Positions 1 to 6,880 of a stretch of 10,181 nucleotides of DNA are shown piece by piece. Origin of the DNA: Marinilabiliales bacterium (GTDB lineage Bacteria > Bacteroidota > Bacteroidia > Bacteroidales > BM523). Location: NCBI GenBank assembly GCA_002869425.1, contig PKSZ01000621.1, forward strand, positions 1 through 10,181. Reading direction: 5' to 3'. The notes under the pieces are model-generated. The model ran no database searches. It was not told the DNA's origin and worked only from the letters and a program-made list of their open reading frames with translations. The number at the start of each line of letters is the position of its first letter. The stretch's first letter is position 1. The position numbers and the translations under genes were made by a program.

Positions 1-1
1 A

Positions 2-37
2 AGGATTAAAACTGAAAAAATAATAATTAAAAGATAG
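2..37 (+). CDS. Possible 3' end of an upstream cassette gene
   Basis: Reading from base 2, the frame gives a short lysine-rich tail ending KTEKIIIKR at a TAG (35-37). The other two forward frames close earlier, at 7-9 and 21-23. The stop lies 8 nt before the attC-like site at 46, close to the 12-nt gap seen after each of the next two genes, so this may be the end of the preceding cassette's gene. Only eleven codons are visible and nothing can be said about function. Confidence 0.3.
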   Translation, partial: RIKTEKIIIKR

Positions 38-45
38 TCACATGT

Positions 46-102
46 TTATAACAGCGTGTAAACTCAACCCTGCGGGTGTGTGCTTACACGCGAACGTTAC
101 CC
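46..102 (+). other. attC-like recombination site 1
   Basis: The outer cores are TTATAAC (46-52) and GTTACCC (96-102). Inside them GCGTGTAA (54-61) pairs perfectly with TTACACGC (84-91), and the loop carries a smaller ACCC-TGC-GGGT hairpin (67-77). This is the folded-hairpin plan of integron attC sites, with crossover expected between G96 and T97. The cores keep the AAC/GTT ends but not the full RYYYAAC/GTTRRRY consensus. At 57 bases it is near the lower end of attC lengths. The ATG at 42 that would extend the next gene upstream lies outside the cassette, so it is probably not used. Confidence 0.65.
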
Positions 103-1063
103 ACAAGCGAAGAAAGACCATGCTAGATAAAGAGAAACAACAATTATTGAAGGAATTTGCTGACCAAAGTGATAAACTATTCAATCTGAAAATTATCCGG
201 ACGGATAGTTTCACAGGAGAAATTGGTGAATTTGTTGCTTCAAACCAATTTGGTTTAAAGAAAACAGATAGAGTCACACGAGCAGTTGACGGAATAGATT
301 CTAAGGGTAACAAATATCAAATTAAAGCTAAAGTAATTGAGAATGAGAAATTAAATAACGGAATCGGAAAACTTGACATAGATGAGATTGACTTTTTAGT
401 AATAGTATATTTTGACTTGATTTATCGCCCCAAAAAAATTATCTCTATCAAGTCAAATCAACTTCCAAAAGGAAAAGTTGGAATAAGTAACAAATTTCTG
501 AATTCAATAAAGTATGATACCATTGAAGAAAATGAGATTAAGATTCCAATTAGTCAGAGAAATGAAATATTAAAATTTGGTCGATTATATGAATCATTAC
601 GTAAATTTGGAATCATTCGGAGTCGTCGAATTGTTGGAGATTTAGGTGAATTTTACGCATGTCAACAGCTCAATTTGATACTTAATGAGAATAAAAATGA
701 AAAAGGAGTGGATGCATATGATAAAAATGGAATAAAGTATGAGATAAAGACAAGGCGAGTTTATGAGAGTGGAAGAAGAACTGGAAAATCAAGAAGATTG
801 AATAATCTCGTTGGAAAAGATAGCAAATTTTTAATTATTGTAACTTTAGACAGGAGTTTTAACTGTTCAGGAATGTGGTTGATGCCTATGAAGAATGTAG
901 TAAATCCAAAATCTGCACATCTGCAAATTGTAAATACAACTCCTGGTGTAAAAAAGATAATAAAAAGTAAAATAGCATGGTTGGACTAATAAAACGCCAG
1001 TGGGTAACACGCTCTATAGCAAATAATATGCTGTCGCAAATTACATTGCCATAGAGCCGACCG
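97..1063 (+). mobile_element. Integron-type gene cassette 1
   Basis: The unit runs from the crossover in attC-like site 1 to the crossover in site 2. GTTACCCAC (96-104) at its start is the exact reverse complement of GTGGGTAAC (1000-1008) just after its gene. That is the expected relation, because R' and R'' of one cassette pair when the cassette is circular. It contains one gene with a short leader and a 12-nt gap between stop codon and R'', the usual compact cassette layout. The boundaries are inferred from this pairing. Confidence 0.65.
120..989 (+). CDS. Tandem PD-(D/E)XK nuclease-like protein
   Basis: This 289-residue protein carries two related domains. Domain 1 has GEIGEF (E37) followed by D57-x9-Q67-I-K69. 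Domain 2 has GDLGEF (E177) followed by D198-x9-E208-I-K210. Both then run into a hydrophobic strand (DFLVIVYFDL; KFLIIVTLDR). The spacing fits the PD-(D/E)XK nuclease fold, in which the acidic residues and lysine bind metal and cleave DNA. Domain 1 has Q in place of E, as in Mrr-type enzymes, so it may bind rather than cut. I chose ATG 120 because the in-frame ATG at 42 lies inside the attC site and would add residues encoded by the hairpin. No methyltransferase accompanies it, so it may be a solitary nuclease or a defence gene. The family resembles DUF6998-type proteins, but that name is uncertain. Confidence 0.75.
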   Translation: MLDKEKQQLLKEFADQSDKLFNLKIIRTDSFTGEIGEFVASNQFGLKKTDRVTRAVDGIDSKGNKYQIKAKVIENEKLNNGIGKLDIDEIDFLVIVYFDLIYRPKKIISIKSNQLPKGKVGISNKFLNSIKYDTIEENEIKIPISQRNEILKFGRLYESLRKFGIIRSRRIVGDLGEFYACQQLNLILNENKNEKGVDAYDKNGIKYEIKTRRVYESGRRTGKSRRLNNLVGKDSKFLIIVTLDRSFNCSGMWLMPMKNVVNPKSAHLQIVNTTPGVKKIIKSKIAWLD

Positions 1064-1069
1064 TTGTGC
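1002..1069 (+). other. attC-like recombination site 2
   Basis: R'' is GGGTAAC (1002-1008) and R' is GTTGTGC (1063-1069), with crossover expected at G1063/T1064. The inner arms GCTCTATAGCAA (1011-1022) and TTGCCATAGAGC (1046-1057) pair over 12 bases with one mismatch, closing a 23-base loop. The site starts 12 nt after the stop of the nuclease-like gene and ends 22 nt before the next start codon. As at site 1, the cores keep AAC/GTT but depart from the full consensus. Confidence 0.7.
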
Positions 1070-1091
1070 TTAATACAAAAAAAGACAAAAT

Positions 1092-2342
1092 ATGACATCA
1101 ACAGAATTTGAAAATCATCCGATTTATGAAAAATTAAATCAACTAATTGATAGGCTTTCTCAAGAGGAAGTTATTTCAAAAATTGAAGTTGATAAGTATA
1201 ATTTTTATGATTCAGCATGCAAGTATATAAACGATAGATTAAAGCTGACTATTCCTGTTCTTGTTCCAATTGCAGAAATGAATACTATTTCAACTGAATT
1301 ACAGAATGCATTGGTTCAAATAAATAATTTTTTAGGAAATAATAATGCTGGTCATTTAAACAATGCAGATAATCATTTTAATGCAGCACTTACAAGGATT
1401 AAGAATTTACCTCTTCCATTTTCCAAGAATGACTTTAATTTTACAAAAAGTATAGCAAATTTTGAAAATACAGTCAAGGCAAAACTTGGAGATGTTGAAA
1501 AAGAAAACCAAGAACTAAAAGAGCAATTAAAGAAAATACAAACAGATTTAGTAGCAAAACAAAATGAGATAAAACAAATATCTGATTTGCTTACAGCTAA
1601 GACAAATGAAATAACTAATTTGACTAGTAAATTTCAAACAAATTATGAAAGTATCAAAAGTACTGCATCTCAAAATTACGAAAATGACAGAAAGACTTAT
1701 AGAACAGAAATCACGACTGATAGAGAGTCTTTCCGTAAAGAAATAACACAAGATAGAGAAACTTTCAAAAAAGAGATTGAGGAAAAAATTACTAAAATAG
1801 ATACCGACACTTCACAAATTGTCAGCGAATTAGGAATTAAACTTGAAGAAGCAAAAAAACTTGTTAATGTTATTGGAAACGTTGGTGTAACGGGGAATTA
1901 TCAAAATATTGCTAACGAACATAAAACTGCAGCAAATTTCTGGAGATATTTAGCAATAGCTTTTATGACTGTATTATCTGGTTTGTTAATTTATGCTATT
2001 TGGGATGTTAGTTCCGCAAATTACGATTGGGTAAAATCATTAATACGTGTTATTGCTGCTGCAGCACTATCATATCCTGCTACATATGCAGCAAGAGAAT
2101 CTAGTAAACATCGGAAACTTGAAACTATTAATCGAAAATTAGAACTTGAGTTAGCATCTCTTACTCCATTTATAGAACTACACAGTGAAGAACAAAAAAG
2201 AGATATTAAATCAAAATTAGTAGAAAAATATTTTGGCAATAATATCGAATTGACAGAAGATAAATCAGATAAAAATGAGGATTTATCGATTGGGGGCTTT
2301 GAGAAAATAATTAAAGCAATATTGCCTTTTATTAAAAAATAG
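1092..2342 (+). CDS. Coiled-coil protein with two membrane segments
   Basis: This 416-residue protein has a mostly helical N-terminal part, then a long charged coiled coil (about 130-255). Within the coil is a visible 11-residue repeat, YRTEITTDRES / FRKEITQDRET / FKKEIEEKI, from residue 203. Two hydrophobic segments follow at about 284-305 (WRYLAIAFMTVLSGLLIYAIW) and 318-336 (rich in A, I and V). The C-terminal tail is polar, with PATYAARESSKHRKLE and ASLTPFIELHSEEQKRDIKSKL. No signal peptide is seen, so the coil and the tail probably both face the cytoplasm, tethered by a helical hairpin. It is the only gene of cassette 2. I recognise no enzymatic motif and no named family. A membrane-anchored sensor or stress/defence protein is possible but is only inference. 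Confidence 0.75.
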   Translation: MTSTEFENHPIYEKLNQLIDRLSQEEVISKIEVDKYNFYDSACKYINDRLKLTIPVLVPIAEMNTISTELQNALVQINNFLGNNNAGHLNNADNHFNAALTRIKNLPLPFSKNDFNFTKSIANFENTVKAKLGDVEKENQELKEQLKKIQTDLVAKQNEIKQISDLLTAKTNEITNLTSKFQTNYESIKSTASQNYENDRKTYRTEITTDRESFRKEITQDRETFKKEIEEKITKIDTDTSQIVSELGIKLEEAKKLVNVIGNVGVTGNYQNIANEHKTAANFWRYLAIAFMTVLSGLLIYAIWDVSSANYDWVKSLIRVIAAAALSYPATYAARESSKHRKLETINRKLELELASLTPFIELHSEEQKRDIKSKLVEKYFGNNIELTEDKSDKNEDLSIGGFEKIIKAILPFIKK

Positions 2343-2351
2343 AACAAGTAC

Positions 2352-2370
2352 TAAGCACAACAATGTATAA
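2352..2370 (+). other. Left half of a third attC-like site
   Basis: TAAGCACAAC (2352-2361) is the R'' core that matches the start of cassette 2, and ATGTATAA (2363-2370) sits where the left inner arm should be. No TTATACAT-like right arm or CGTT core occurs in the following 190 bases. The site looks interrupted, probably by the integrative element whose integrase starts at 2564. Confidence 0.5.
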
Positions 2371-2563
2371 AAATAACACGTCCTCATAATGTCTCTATGT
2401 GTCCGCTTAAATCCTTATATAATAAGTATTGTAGAGCTTTTTGCTGATTTCATAAATACCCATAAAAGGACACAAAAGGACAGTTTTGTTGTACCCCATG
2501 TTTTACCTTTTTTAAGAGAAAAACACTATTTTTGTCATGTAAAAATTTTAAATATTTTTTGTC
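2362..2563. other. Non-coding left end with short direct repeats
   Basis: About 200 gene-free bases lie before the integrase. AAAAGGACA occurs twice at a 10-bp step (2464-2472 and 2474-2482), about one helical turn apart, and a reversed TGTCC occurs at 2400-2404. TTTTTGTCATG occurs at 2529-2539 and again at 2556-2566, where it includes the integrase start codon. Such repeats beside an integrase gene could be arm-type binding sites for the integrase, but this is inference. Short open frames here lack any recognisable protein. Confidence 0.4.
2527..2534 (+). promoter_or_regulatory. Candidate -7 box for the integrase gene
   Basis: TATTTTTG fits the Bacteroidota -7 consensus TAnnTTTG and lies 29 nt before the integrase start codon. 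No clear TTTG-type -33 box is seen at the right distance, so the call is weak. Confidence 0.3.
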
Positions 2564-3784
2564 ATGGCAACCGTAAAAGTAGTATTAAGAAAGGATAAAG
2601 TAAATCAAAATACTGGACTGGCTCCTTTGTATCTTCGGATTATTAAGGACAGAAAAAGCAAGTTTATTTCATTAGGTGTAAAAGTTGAACCAAAATACTG
2701 GAATGAAGAGAAGTCAGTAATTAGAAAAGGAGCTGTTAACTATCAGGAATTGAATAACTTCATACTTCAGAAAAGAGCTGAAGCAGAAAGAACTGCCTTA
2801 GATATTGAAGGTACAACAAAGTCAGCTACAACGAAAAGAATCAAAGATGAAATAATTGGTAAAAAGCCAAGCAATTTCTTTGAGTATGCAGAAAGAAAAC
2901 TGAGCGAATTGAAACATACTATTGCTCCCAGCACTCATACAACTTATGGTTTTTATATCGGGAAAATAGAAAAGTTCCTGGGTCATAAAAACATTACTTT
3001 TCAGGAAATGGATATTGATTTTATAAAAAGGTATGAGAAGTATTTGTATGAAGAGGTTGGGAACAAGCCCTCAACTGTTGAGTACTCATTCAGGGTTATT
3101 AAAGTCATGTTTAATTATGCAATCAGCGAAGGTATTGTCGATTATAACACCTATGTATTCCGGCAATATAAATTCAAAAAGCCTAAAGCGGTTAAAAACT
3201 ATCTGAACGAGGAACAGTTCCAGGCACTATTGAAATACGAGCCTCCAAAGCAATTCCTTTATGATGTTTATTATGACATGTTTGTTTTCTCCTGCTATGC
3301 AGGGGGATTAAGACACTTTGATACTCTTGAATTGAAATGGAGCAATTATAATGAGCAGGAAGAACGAATAACCAAGGTGATCAGAAAAACAAAACGCAAA
3401 CATCAAATTAAGTTGCCTCAAAAAGCGGTTGAGATTATCAAAAAGTACAAAACCAAGAAATCAAAAAAATCAGATTTCATTTTTCCTGTATTAAGTAATG
3501 ACATTGATTACGATGTATCAAAAGAGCTTATTTACAATGTAAAGAATACAATAAATGGAAAAACAAACCATTTCTTGCGACAAATGGGAAGAGATCTGGA
3601 GTTGCCTTTTACCCTTTCCTTTCACACGTCTCGTCATACTTTTGCAACCAGGGCGTTAAATAAAGGAATGCGGATCGAACATGTGTCAAAGGTTTTAGAC
3701 CATACAGACATCAGTATCACGCAAGTATATGCAAAAATCGTAAACAAAGAACTTGACAAAGCAATGGAAATTATGGATGATTAG
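2564..3784 (+). CDS. Tyrosine recombinase/integrase
   Basis: This 406-residue site-specific recombinase cuts and rejoins DNA through a tyrosine nucleophile to integrate and excise the element. The N-terminal part (about 1-95, VKVVLRKDKVNQNTG... LGVKVEPKYWN) matches the Bacteroidetes arm-DNA-binding domain. Residues 105-205 form the SAM-like core-binding domain, and about 215-400 the catalytic domain. All catalytic residues are visible: R250 (GGLRHFD), K275 (RKTKRKH), H354 and R357 (HTSRHTF), H380 (LDHTD) and Y389 (VYAK). The length is normal for the family, so the enzyme looks intact. ATG 2564 is chosen because MATVKVVLRKD is a typical start for these proteins. It is the first gene of the element, next to the truncated attC site, which suggests its attachment site is nearby. 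Confidence 0.93.
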   Translation: MATVKVVLRKDKVNQNTGLAPLYLRIIKDRKSKFISLGVKVEPKYWNEEKSVIRKGAVNYQELNNFILQKRAEAERTALDIEGTTKSATTKRIKDEIIGKKPSNFFEYAERKLSELKHTIAPSTHTTYGFYIGKIEKFLGHKNITFQEMDIDFIKRYEKYLYEEVGNKPSTVEYSFRVIKVMFNYAISEGIVDYNTYVFRQYKFKKPKAVKNYLNEEQFQALLKYEPPKQFLYDVYYDMFVFSCYAGGLRHFDTLELKWSNYNEQEERITKVIRKTKRKHQIKLPQKAVEIIKKYKTKKSKKSDFIFPVLSNDIDYDVSKELIYNVKNTINGKTNHFLRQMGRDLELPFTLSFHTSRHTFATRALNKGMRIEHVSKVLDHTDISITQVYAKIVNKELDKAMEIMDD

Positions 3785-3814
3785 GGACGATTTGTGTAAT
3801 TTTTTCGTTTATCG

Positions 3815-3836
3815 GATTATTAATCAAAAAATAATC
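3815..3836 (+). terminator. Weak AT-rich hairpin after the integrase
   Basis: GATTATT (3815-3821) and AATAATC (3830-3836) form a 7-bp stem with an 8-base loop, 31 nt after the integrase stop and 4 nt before the next ATG. The stem is almost all A/T and there is no clear U-tract, so it is at best a weak terminator or a leader structure for the next gene. Confidence 0.2.
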
Positions 3837-3840
3837 TATT

Positions 3841-4522
3841 ATGAAAAATGCACTAATCAACGAATTGGGTAAATGCGATTTGATGTTTACCTGCATTATT
3901 AAAGAAAATGAGAGCCTGTTACAGAAGAAAGAAAAACTGAACAGGCTTTTTTATTTGTTTAAAAATGATGTCAAAGAAAAGCTGAAGGAGTTTACTTTGT
4001 ATGCTGATGCCTTGTTCTACATCAAAGAATTGAAGTATGATTTTTATGATTTGCTTAGAAACTCCATAAATGACAAGCTGCAGGGATTATTGTCGGGAGA
4101 AAAAGATGTTACTGACGATGAATCCCGAAAAAAAAATAAGGGCTGGACTTCTGCTGAACCGGCGTTATTGCCGAAAGATCATTGACTTTTTAGAATTGCA
4201 TGAATCATTACTAATCGAATTGAAAGAGGAATATCTTTCAGACAAGAAATATATGCACGAAAAGTTAAACTGGAACAGTACCCAGATTGATTTTCTTGAA
4301 CTGGTAGATTTTCTCGTAAGAACCAAAATTATAACAAAAAATGACGATTTTGTGAGTTTGAGCGAGGCCGTAAAAATCATTTCTGAACCCTTCAATTTGA
4401 AGATTAAAGATGTTCATTCTAAGCTATCCAAGGCTAGGCAAAGGAAAGAGGGATATGGTATTAAACTGTATCGAAAATGGACGACTTATCAACAATCCAA
4501 AAATTATCTTACTGACCAATAG
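3841..4522 (+). pseudogene. RteC-like regulator, split by a frameshift
   Basis: Two overlapping frames together make one RteC-like protein. The first part (ATG 3841) gives the N-terminal helical region, MKNALINELGKCDLMF to about SRKK, and then runs to a stop at 4185. The second frame continues with NRRYCRKIIDFLELHES and the recognisable C-terminal part LNWNSTQIDFLELVDFLV ... FNLKIKDVHSKLSKARQRK, ending at 4522. The switch falls at a run of nine A (4128-4136); eight A would join the frames into about 226 residues. RteC proteins regulate excision or transfer of Bacteroides conjugative elements, and this gene sits in the usual place between integrase and excisionase. It could be a true pseudogene, a sequencing or assembly error in the homopolymer, or a gene rescued by transcriptional slippage. 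Confidence 0.65.
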
Positions 4523-4549
4523 GGTTTTAAGTTTTCAACAATAAGAAAA

Positions 4550-4575
4550 ACGATACCACACGATACCATGTGGTA
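4550..4575. promoter_or_regulatory. Palindromic operator-like site before the HTH gene
   Basis: ACGATACCA occurs twice in tandem (4550-4558, 4560-4568). The second copy runs into TGTGGTA (4569-4575), giving TACCA-TG-TGGTA (4564-4575) and the wider pair TACCACA (4554-4560)/TGTGGTA. The cluster ends 66 nt upstream of the HTH gene start. It has the look of a regulator or excisionase binding site, but the partner is unknown. Confidence 0.45.
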
Positions 4576-4592
4576 AAATTATTTTTTGGAGT

Positions 4593-4609
4593 GGGGCTAA
4601 TATTGCCCC
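4593..4609 (+). promoter_or_regulatory. GC hairpin in the leader of the HTH gene
   Basis: GGGGC (4593-4597) and GCCCC (4605-4609) form a perfect 5-bp stem around TAATATT, 32 nt before ATG 4642. There is no U-tract after it, so it is not a standard terminator. It may act as a leader structure or protein-binding site. Confidence 0.35.
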
Positions 4610-4641
4610 GTATTTCATTTAATAACTTAAAATTTCTTGTT

Positions 4642-4908
4642 ATGGATTTAAAACTTGTAAAAACAAAAGACATTAATGAGCTAAAAAGGGAACTCAAAGA
4701 CATTAGGAAAGAGAACCTTGAATTACAGGATGAGTGGCTGAGTACTGCGGAAGCAGCAAAATTTCTGAAGGTCAGTAAGAAAACATTGCTTCGATACCGC
4801 AACATGGGCAAATTACCTTATTCAAAGGATGGCAGGAAAGTCCGGTACAAAAAATCCGACATTATCAAGTATCTGAAAAATCATTATTTTTCATTGGAAA
4901 ACCTGTAA
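4642..4908 (+). CDS. MerR/excisionase-type helix-turn-helix protein
   Basis: This small 88-residue DNA-binding protein has a short charged N-terminal coil (1-33) followed by a HTH_17/MerR-like domain. The domain reads WLSTAEAAKFLKVSKKTLLRYRNMGKLP, then a wing with GRKVRYKKSDIIKYL. Proteins like this in Bacteroidota elements act as excisionases or local repressors, bending DNA near the attachment site or controlling the replication genes. ATG 4642 is preferred to the in-frame GTG at 4570 because the extra residues are hydrophobic, do not belong to the fold, and would read through the operator palindrome and GC hairpin. The stop is separated by a single base from the primase-helicase start, so the two genes are probably co-transcribed and translationally coupled. 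Confidence 0.85.
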   Translation: MDLKLVKTKDINELKRELKDIRKENLELQDEWLSTAEAAKFLKVSKKTLLRYRNMGKLPYSKDGRKVRYKKSDIIKYLKNHYFSLENL

Positions 4909-4909
4909 A

Positions 4910-6880
4910 ATGGAAGATATGATTAAACTAAGTGTATTCAGGGGCTTTAACAATATTGTCGCTGAAAAAGATTTTACAGAGATAATTGATGCCGTCCGGA
5001 GCGATAAAATGAAAGATAAGATTGGAGAGCTTCGTGAAATAATGAAAGACGGTAATGAAAAGGAATATGCAAAAAAGAAAAAAGGGCTTATTGCGTTCAC
5101 CCCATCAGGAAGGTTTGAGGGTGGACGTAAGCCGGAATTTCTGAAAGAATACTCAAAGATCATTGTCCTAGATATTGACAAATCCAACAAAAGGACAAAA
5201 AAGCTAAAGGAATTGATCTGTACTTGTCCTTATACGTTAGGTTGTTTTGTCAGTCCCGGAGGAAACGGACTGAAAGTATTTGTGAAAACAGAAACCGATA
5301 TTGAACAGCACAAAGATACTTTCAACCGGATTAAAAAATACTACGAAGGATTGATTCAGTTCAAGGTGGATCCTTCAGGAAAAGATGTCACACGCTTGTG
5401 TTTTTTCTCTTATGACACAGAAGCATATTATAATGAAAACGCATGGCCATTTAAGGGAAATGAAGAAAAAAAAGAAAAGGAACCGGATTACAATCAAATA
5501 TTCCAAAAACAGGTTAAGTTTACCGACAAAATTATTCAATACCATTCGGGAAACCGGAACAATTATATTTACCAACTGGCTTGTAATTGCAATCGGATGG
5601 GAATACCAAAGCATATCACTGGTGATCTTGTACGGCAGAACTACGATCTTGAAAGCGAGGAAATTGAGAAATCTGTTTCCAGTGCGTATGAGAATCATCC
5701 TGCGGAGCACGGGGAAAAACAGGATGAAAATTCCAAAAAGCACACATCAAACAAGTTCACTATCACGGAAGAATACTTGAACGACAAGTATATTATCCGT
5801 TACAATGTGGTAAGCAATAAGTTTGAGTATAAAAAGAATGAAGATGAAAAATACCGGGAACTGAATGAAAACAATCTGTTTGTTCGGCTTCAGAAAGATA
5901 ATATCAATATTAGTCTGAATAATCTGGTAGCTTTATTGAAATCCGACTTTGTAAATGAATTCAATCCGTTCACTGCTTACTTTATGAGCTTGCCGGAATG
6001 GGATGGTCAGACAGATTATATCGGTGAGCTTATTTCTTATCTGAAATCACAGGATGAAAAACGGCTGGAAAGCCATTTCAGAAAGTGGATCGTCCGGGCG
6101 GTGCGGACTGCCATTGATGATAATTATTACAACAAACAGGCATTTGTTTTGGTAAGCAATAAGCAAAATTCAGGGAAGTCAACTTTCTGCCGGTTCCTCT
6201 GCCCTCCCATCCTCAAAGAATACATTATTGAAAACATTGGCACTGATAAAGACAGCTTGATTGCCATTACTGAAAATTTTCTTATAAACTTAGATGAACT
6301 TTCCACTGCAGAGAAAGCAGAAATCAATGCTTTCAAGTCCATGTTCTCAAAAGATAAGGTAAAAGCAAGGTTGACTTATGATAAAAGGGCTTCCGTGCAT
6401 GTTCGCCGTGCCAGTTTCATAGGCAGTACCGACCGATGGGAATTTCTCACAGATGAAAACGGTTCGGTTCGCTGGCTGTGTTTTGACATTAAGTACATTG
6501 ACTGGAATTACTCAAAAAGCATAAACATTGATTTAGTTTACTCACAAGCGTTTCATTTGCTGGTAAAAACAAAGTTCCAGTATGAGCTTACACCGGAAGA
6601 AATTGAGGAAAATGATCGGATAAATAAGCGGTACCAGGTAGGCAGCCCTGAGCGTGATTTAATTCAGAAGTACCTGAAACCATCAAAAAAGGAAAAAGGT
6701 GCATTTTTCACAGCAACTGATGTGCTGGAATACATTACCCAATTCACAACAATAAAGCTCTCCCCTGAGCGTATTGGGAAAGAATTAAAGTTTCTGGGTT
6801 TTGAACGATCGGTAATGTATCAGGATGGAAACAGTCGTTATGGTTATTTTGTTGAAGAAATTTCATACAATCAAGAATAA
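4910..6880 (+). CDS. VirE/BT4734-type primase-helicase
   Basis: This 656-residue replication protein has several parts in order. The BT4734/VirE-N primase-like domain (about 1-175) shows LDID (D88, D90), SPGGNGLK (115-122) and KDVTR (158-162), the acidic, glycine-rich and basic motifs of archaeo-eukaryotic-type primases. A PriCT-like helical segment follows at about 188-275. The VirE ATPase/helicase domain (about 290-600) has Walker A QNSGKST (419-425), Walker B INLDE (D462, E463) and a sensor-like FIGSTDRWEFL. A C-terminal DUF3874-like winged region ends the protein. Its P-loop lacks the first glycine of the textbook motif, which is normal for this family as I know it. Such proteins are thought to start replication of integrative or satellite elements. 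It is probably co-expressed with the HTH gene and is followed directly by an iteron cluster, its likely origin. ATG 4919 is an alternative start. Confidence 0.88.
   Translation: MEDMIKLSVFRGFNNIVAEKDFTEIIDAVRSDKMKDKIGELREIMKDGNEKEYAKKKKGLIAFTPSGRFEGGRKPEFLKEYSKIIVLDIDKSNKRTKKLKELICTCPYTLGCFVSPGGNGLKVFVKTETDIEQHKDTFNRIKKYYEGLIQFKVDPSGKDVTRLCFFSYDTEAYYNENAWPFKGNEEKKEKEPDYNQIFQKQVKFTDKIIQYHSGNRNNYIYQLACNCNRMGIPKHITGDLVRQNYDLESEEIEKSVSSAYENHPAEHGEKQDENSKKHTSNKFTITEEYLNDKYIIRYNVVSNKFEYKKNEDEKYRELNENNLFVRLQKDNINISLNNLVALLKSDFVNEFNPFTAYFMSLPEWDGQTDYIGELISYLKSQDEKRLESHFRKWIVRAVRTAIDDNYYNKQAFVLVSNKQNSGKSTFCRFLCPPILKEYIIENIGTDKDSLIAITENFLINLDELSTAEKAEINAFKSMFSKDKVKARLTYDKRASVHVRRASFIGSTDRWEFLTDENGSVRWLCFDIKYIDWNYSKSINIDLVYSQAFHLLVKTKFQYELTPEEIEENDRINKRYQVGSPERDLIQKYLKPSKKEKGAFFTATDVLEYITQFTTIKLSPERIGKELKFLGFERSVMYQDGNSRYGYFVEEISYNQE

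Larger units (their letters stand above)
1064..2370 (+). mobile_element. Integron-type gene cassette 2, attC cut short
   Basis: GTTGTGCTTA (1063-1072) at the start is the exact reverse complement of TAAGCACAAC (2352-2361), which begins soon after the gene's stop. This ten-base match marks both as ends of one cassette. After GCACAAC the left inner arm seems to begin (ATGTATAA, 2363-2370), but no pairing right arm and no closing GTT core appear before the integrase gene. The right half of the third attC is therefore missing here. The given end is approximate. Confidence 0.6.

Noticed and set aside
42..119. Upstream extension of the nuclease-like gene to the ATG at 42
   Set aside because: The extra residues are encoded by the attC hairpin and are cysteine/proline-rich with no match to the fold; the cassette itself begins at 97.
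2389..2598. Open frame of 69 codons before the integrase
   Set aside because: It overlaps the integrase start in another frame, covers repeats and has no recognisable protein features.
4570..4641. GTG-initiated extension of the HTH gene
   Set aside because: It would translate the operator palindrome and GC hairpin into a hydrophobic leader absent from the HTH fold; ATG 4642 is better.
5385..5780. Lysine/arginine-rich frame inside the primase-helicase gene
   Set aside because: It is a shadow frame of the well-supported primase-helicase gene.
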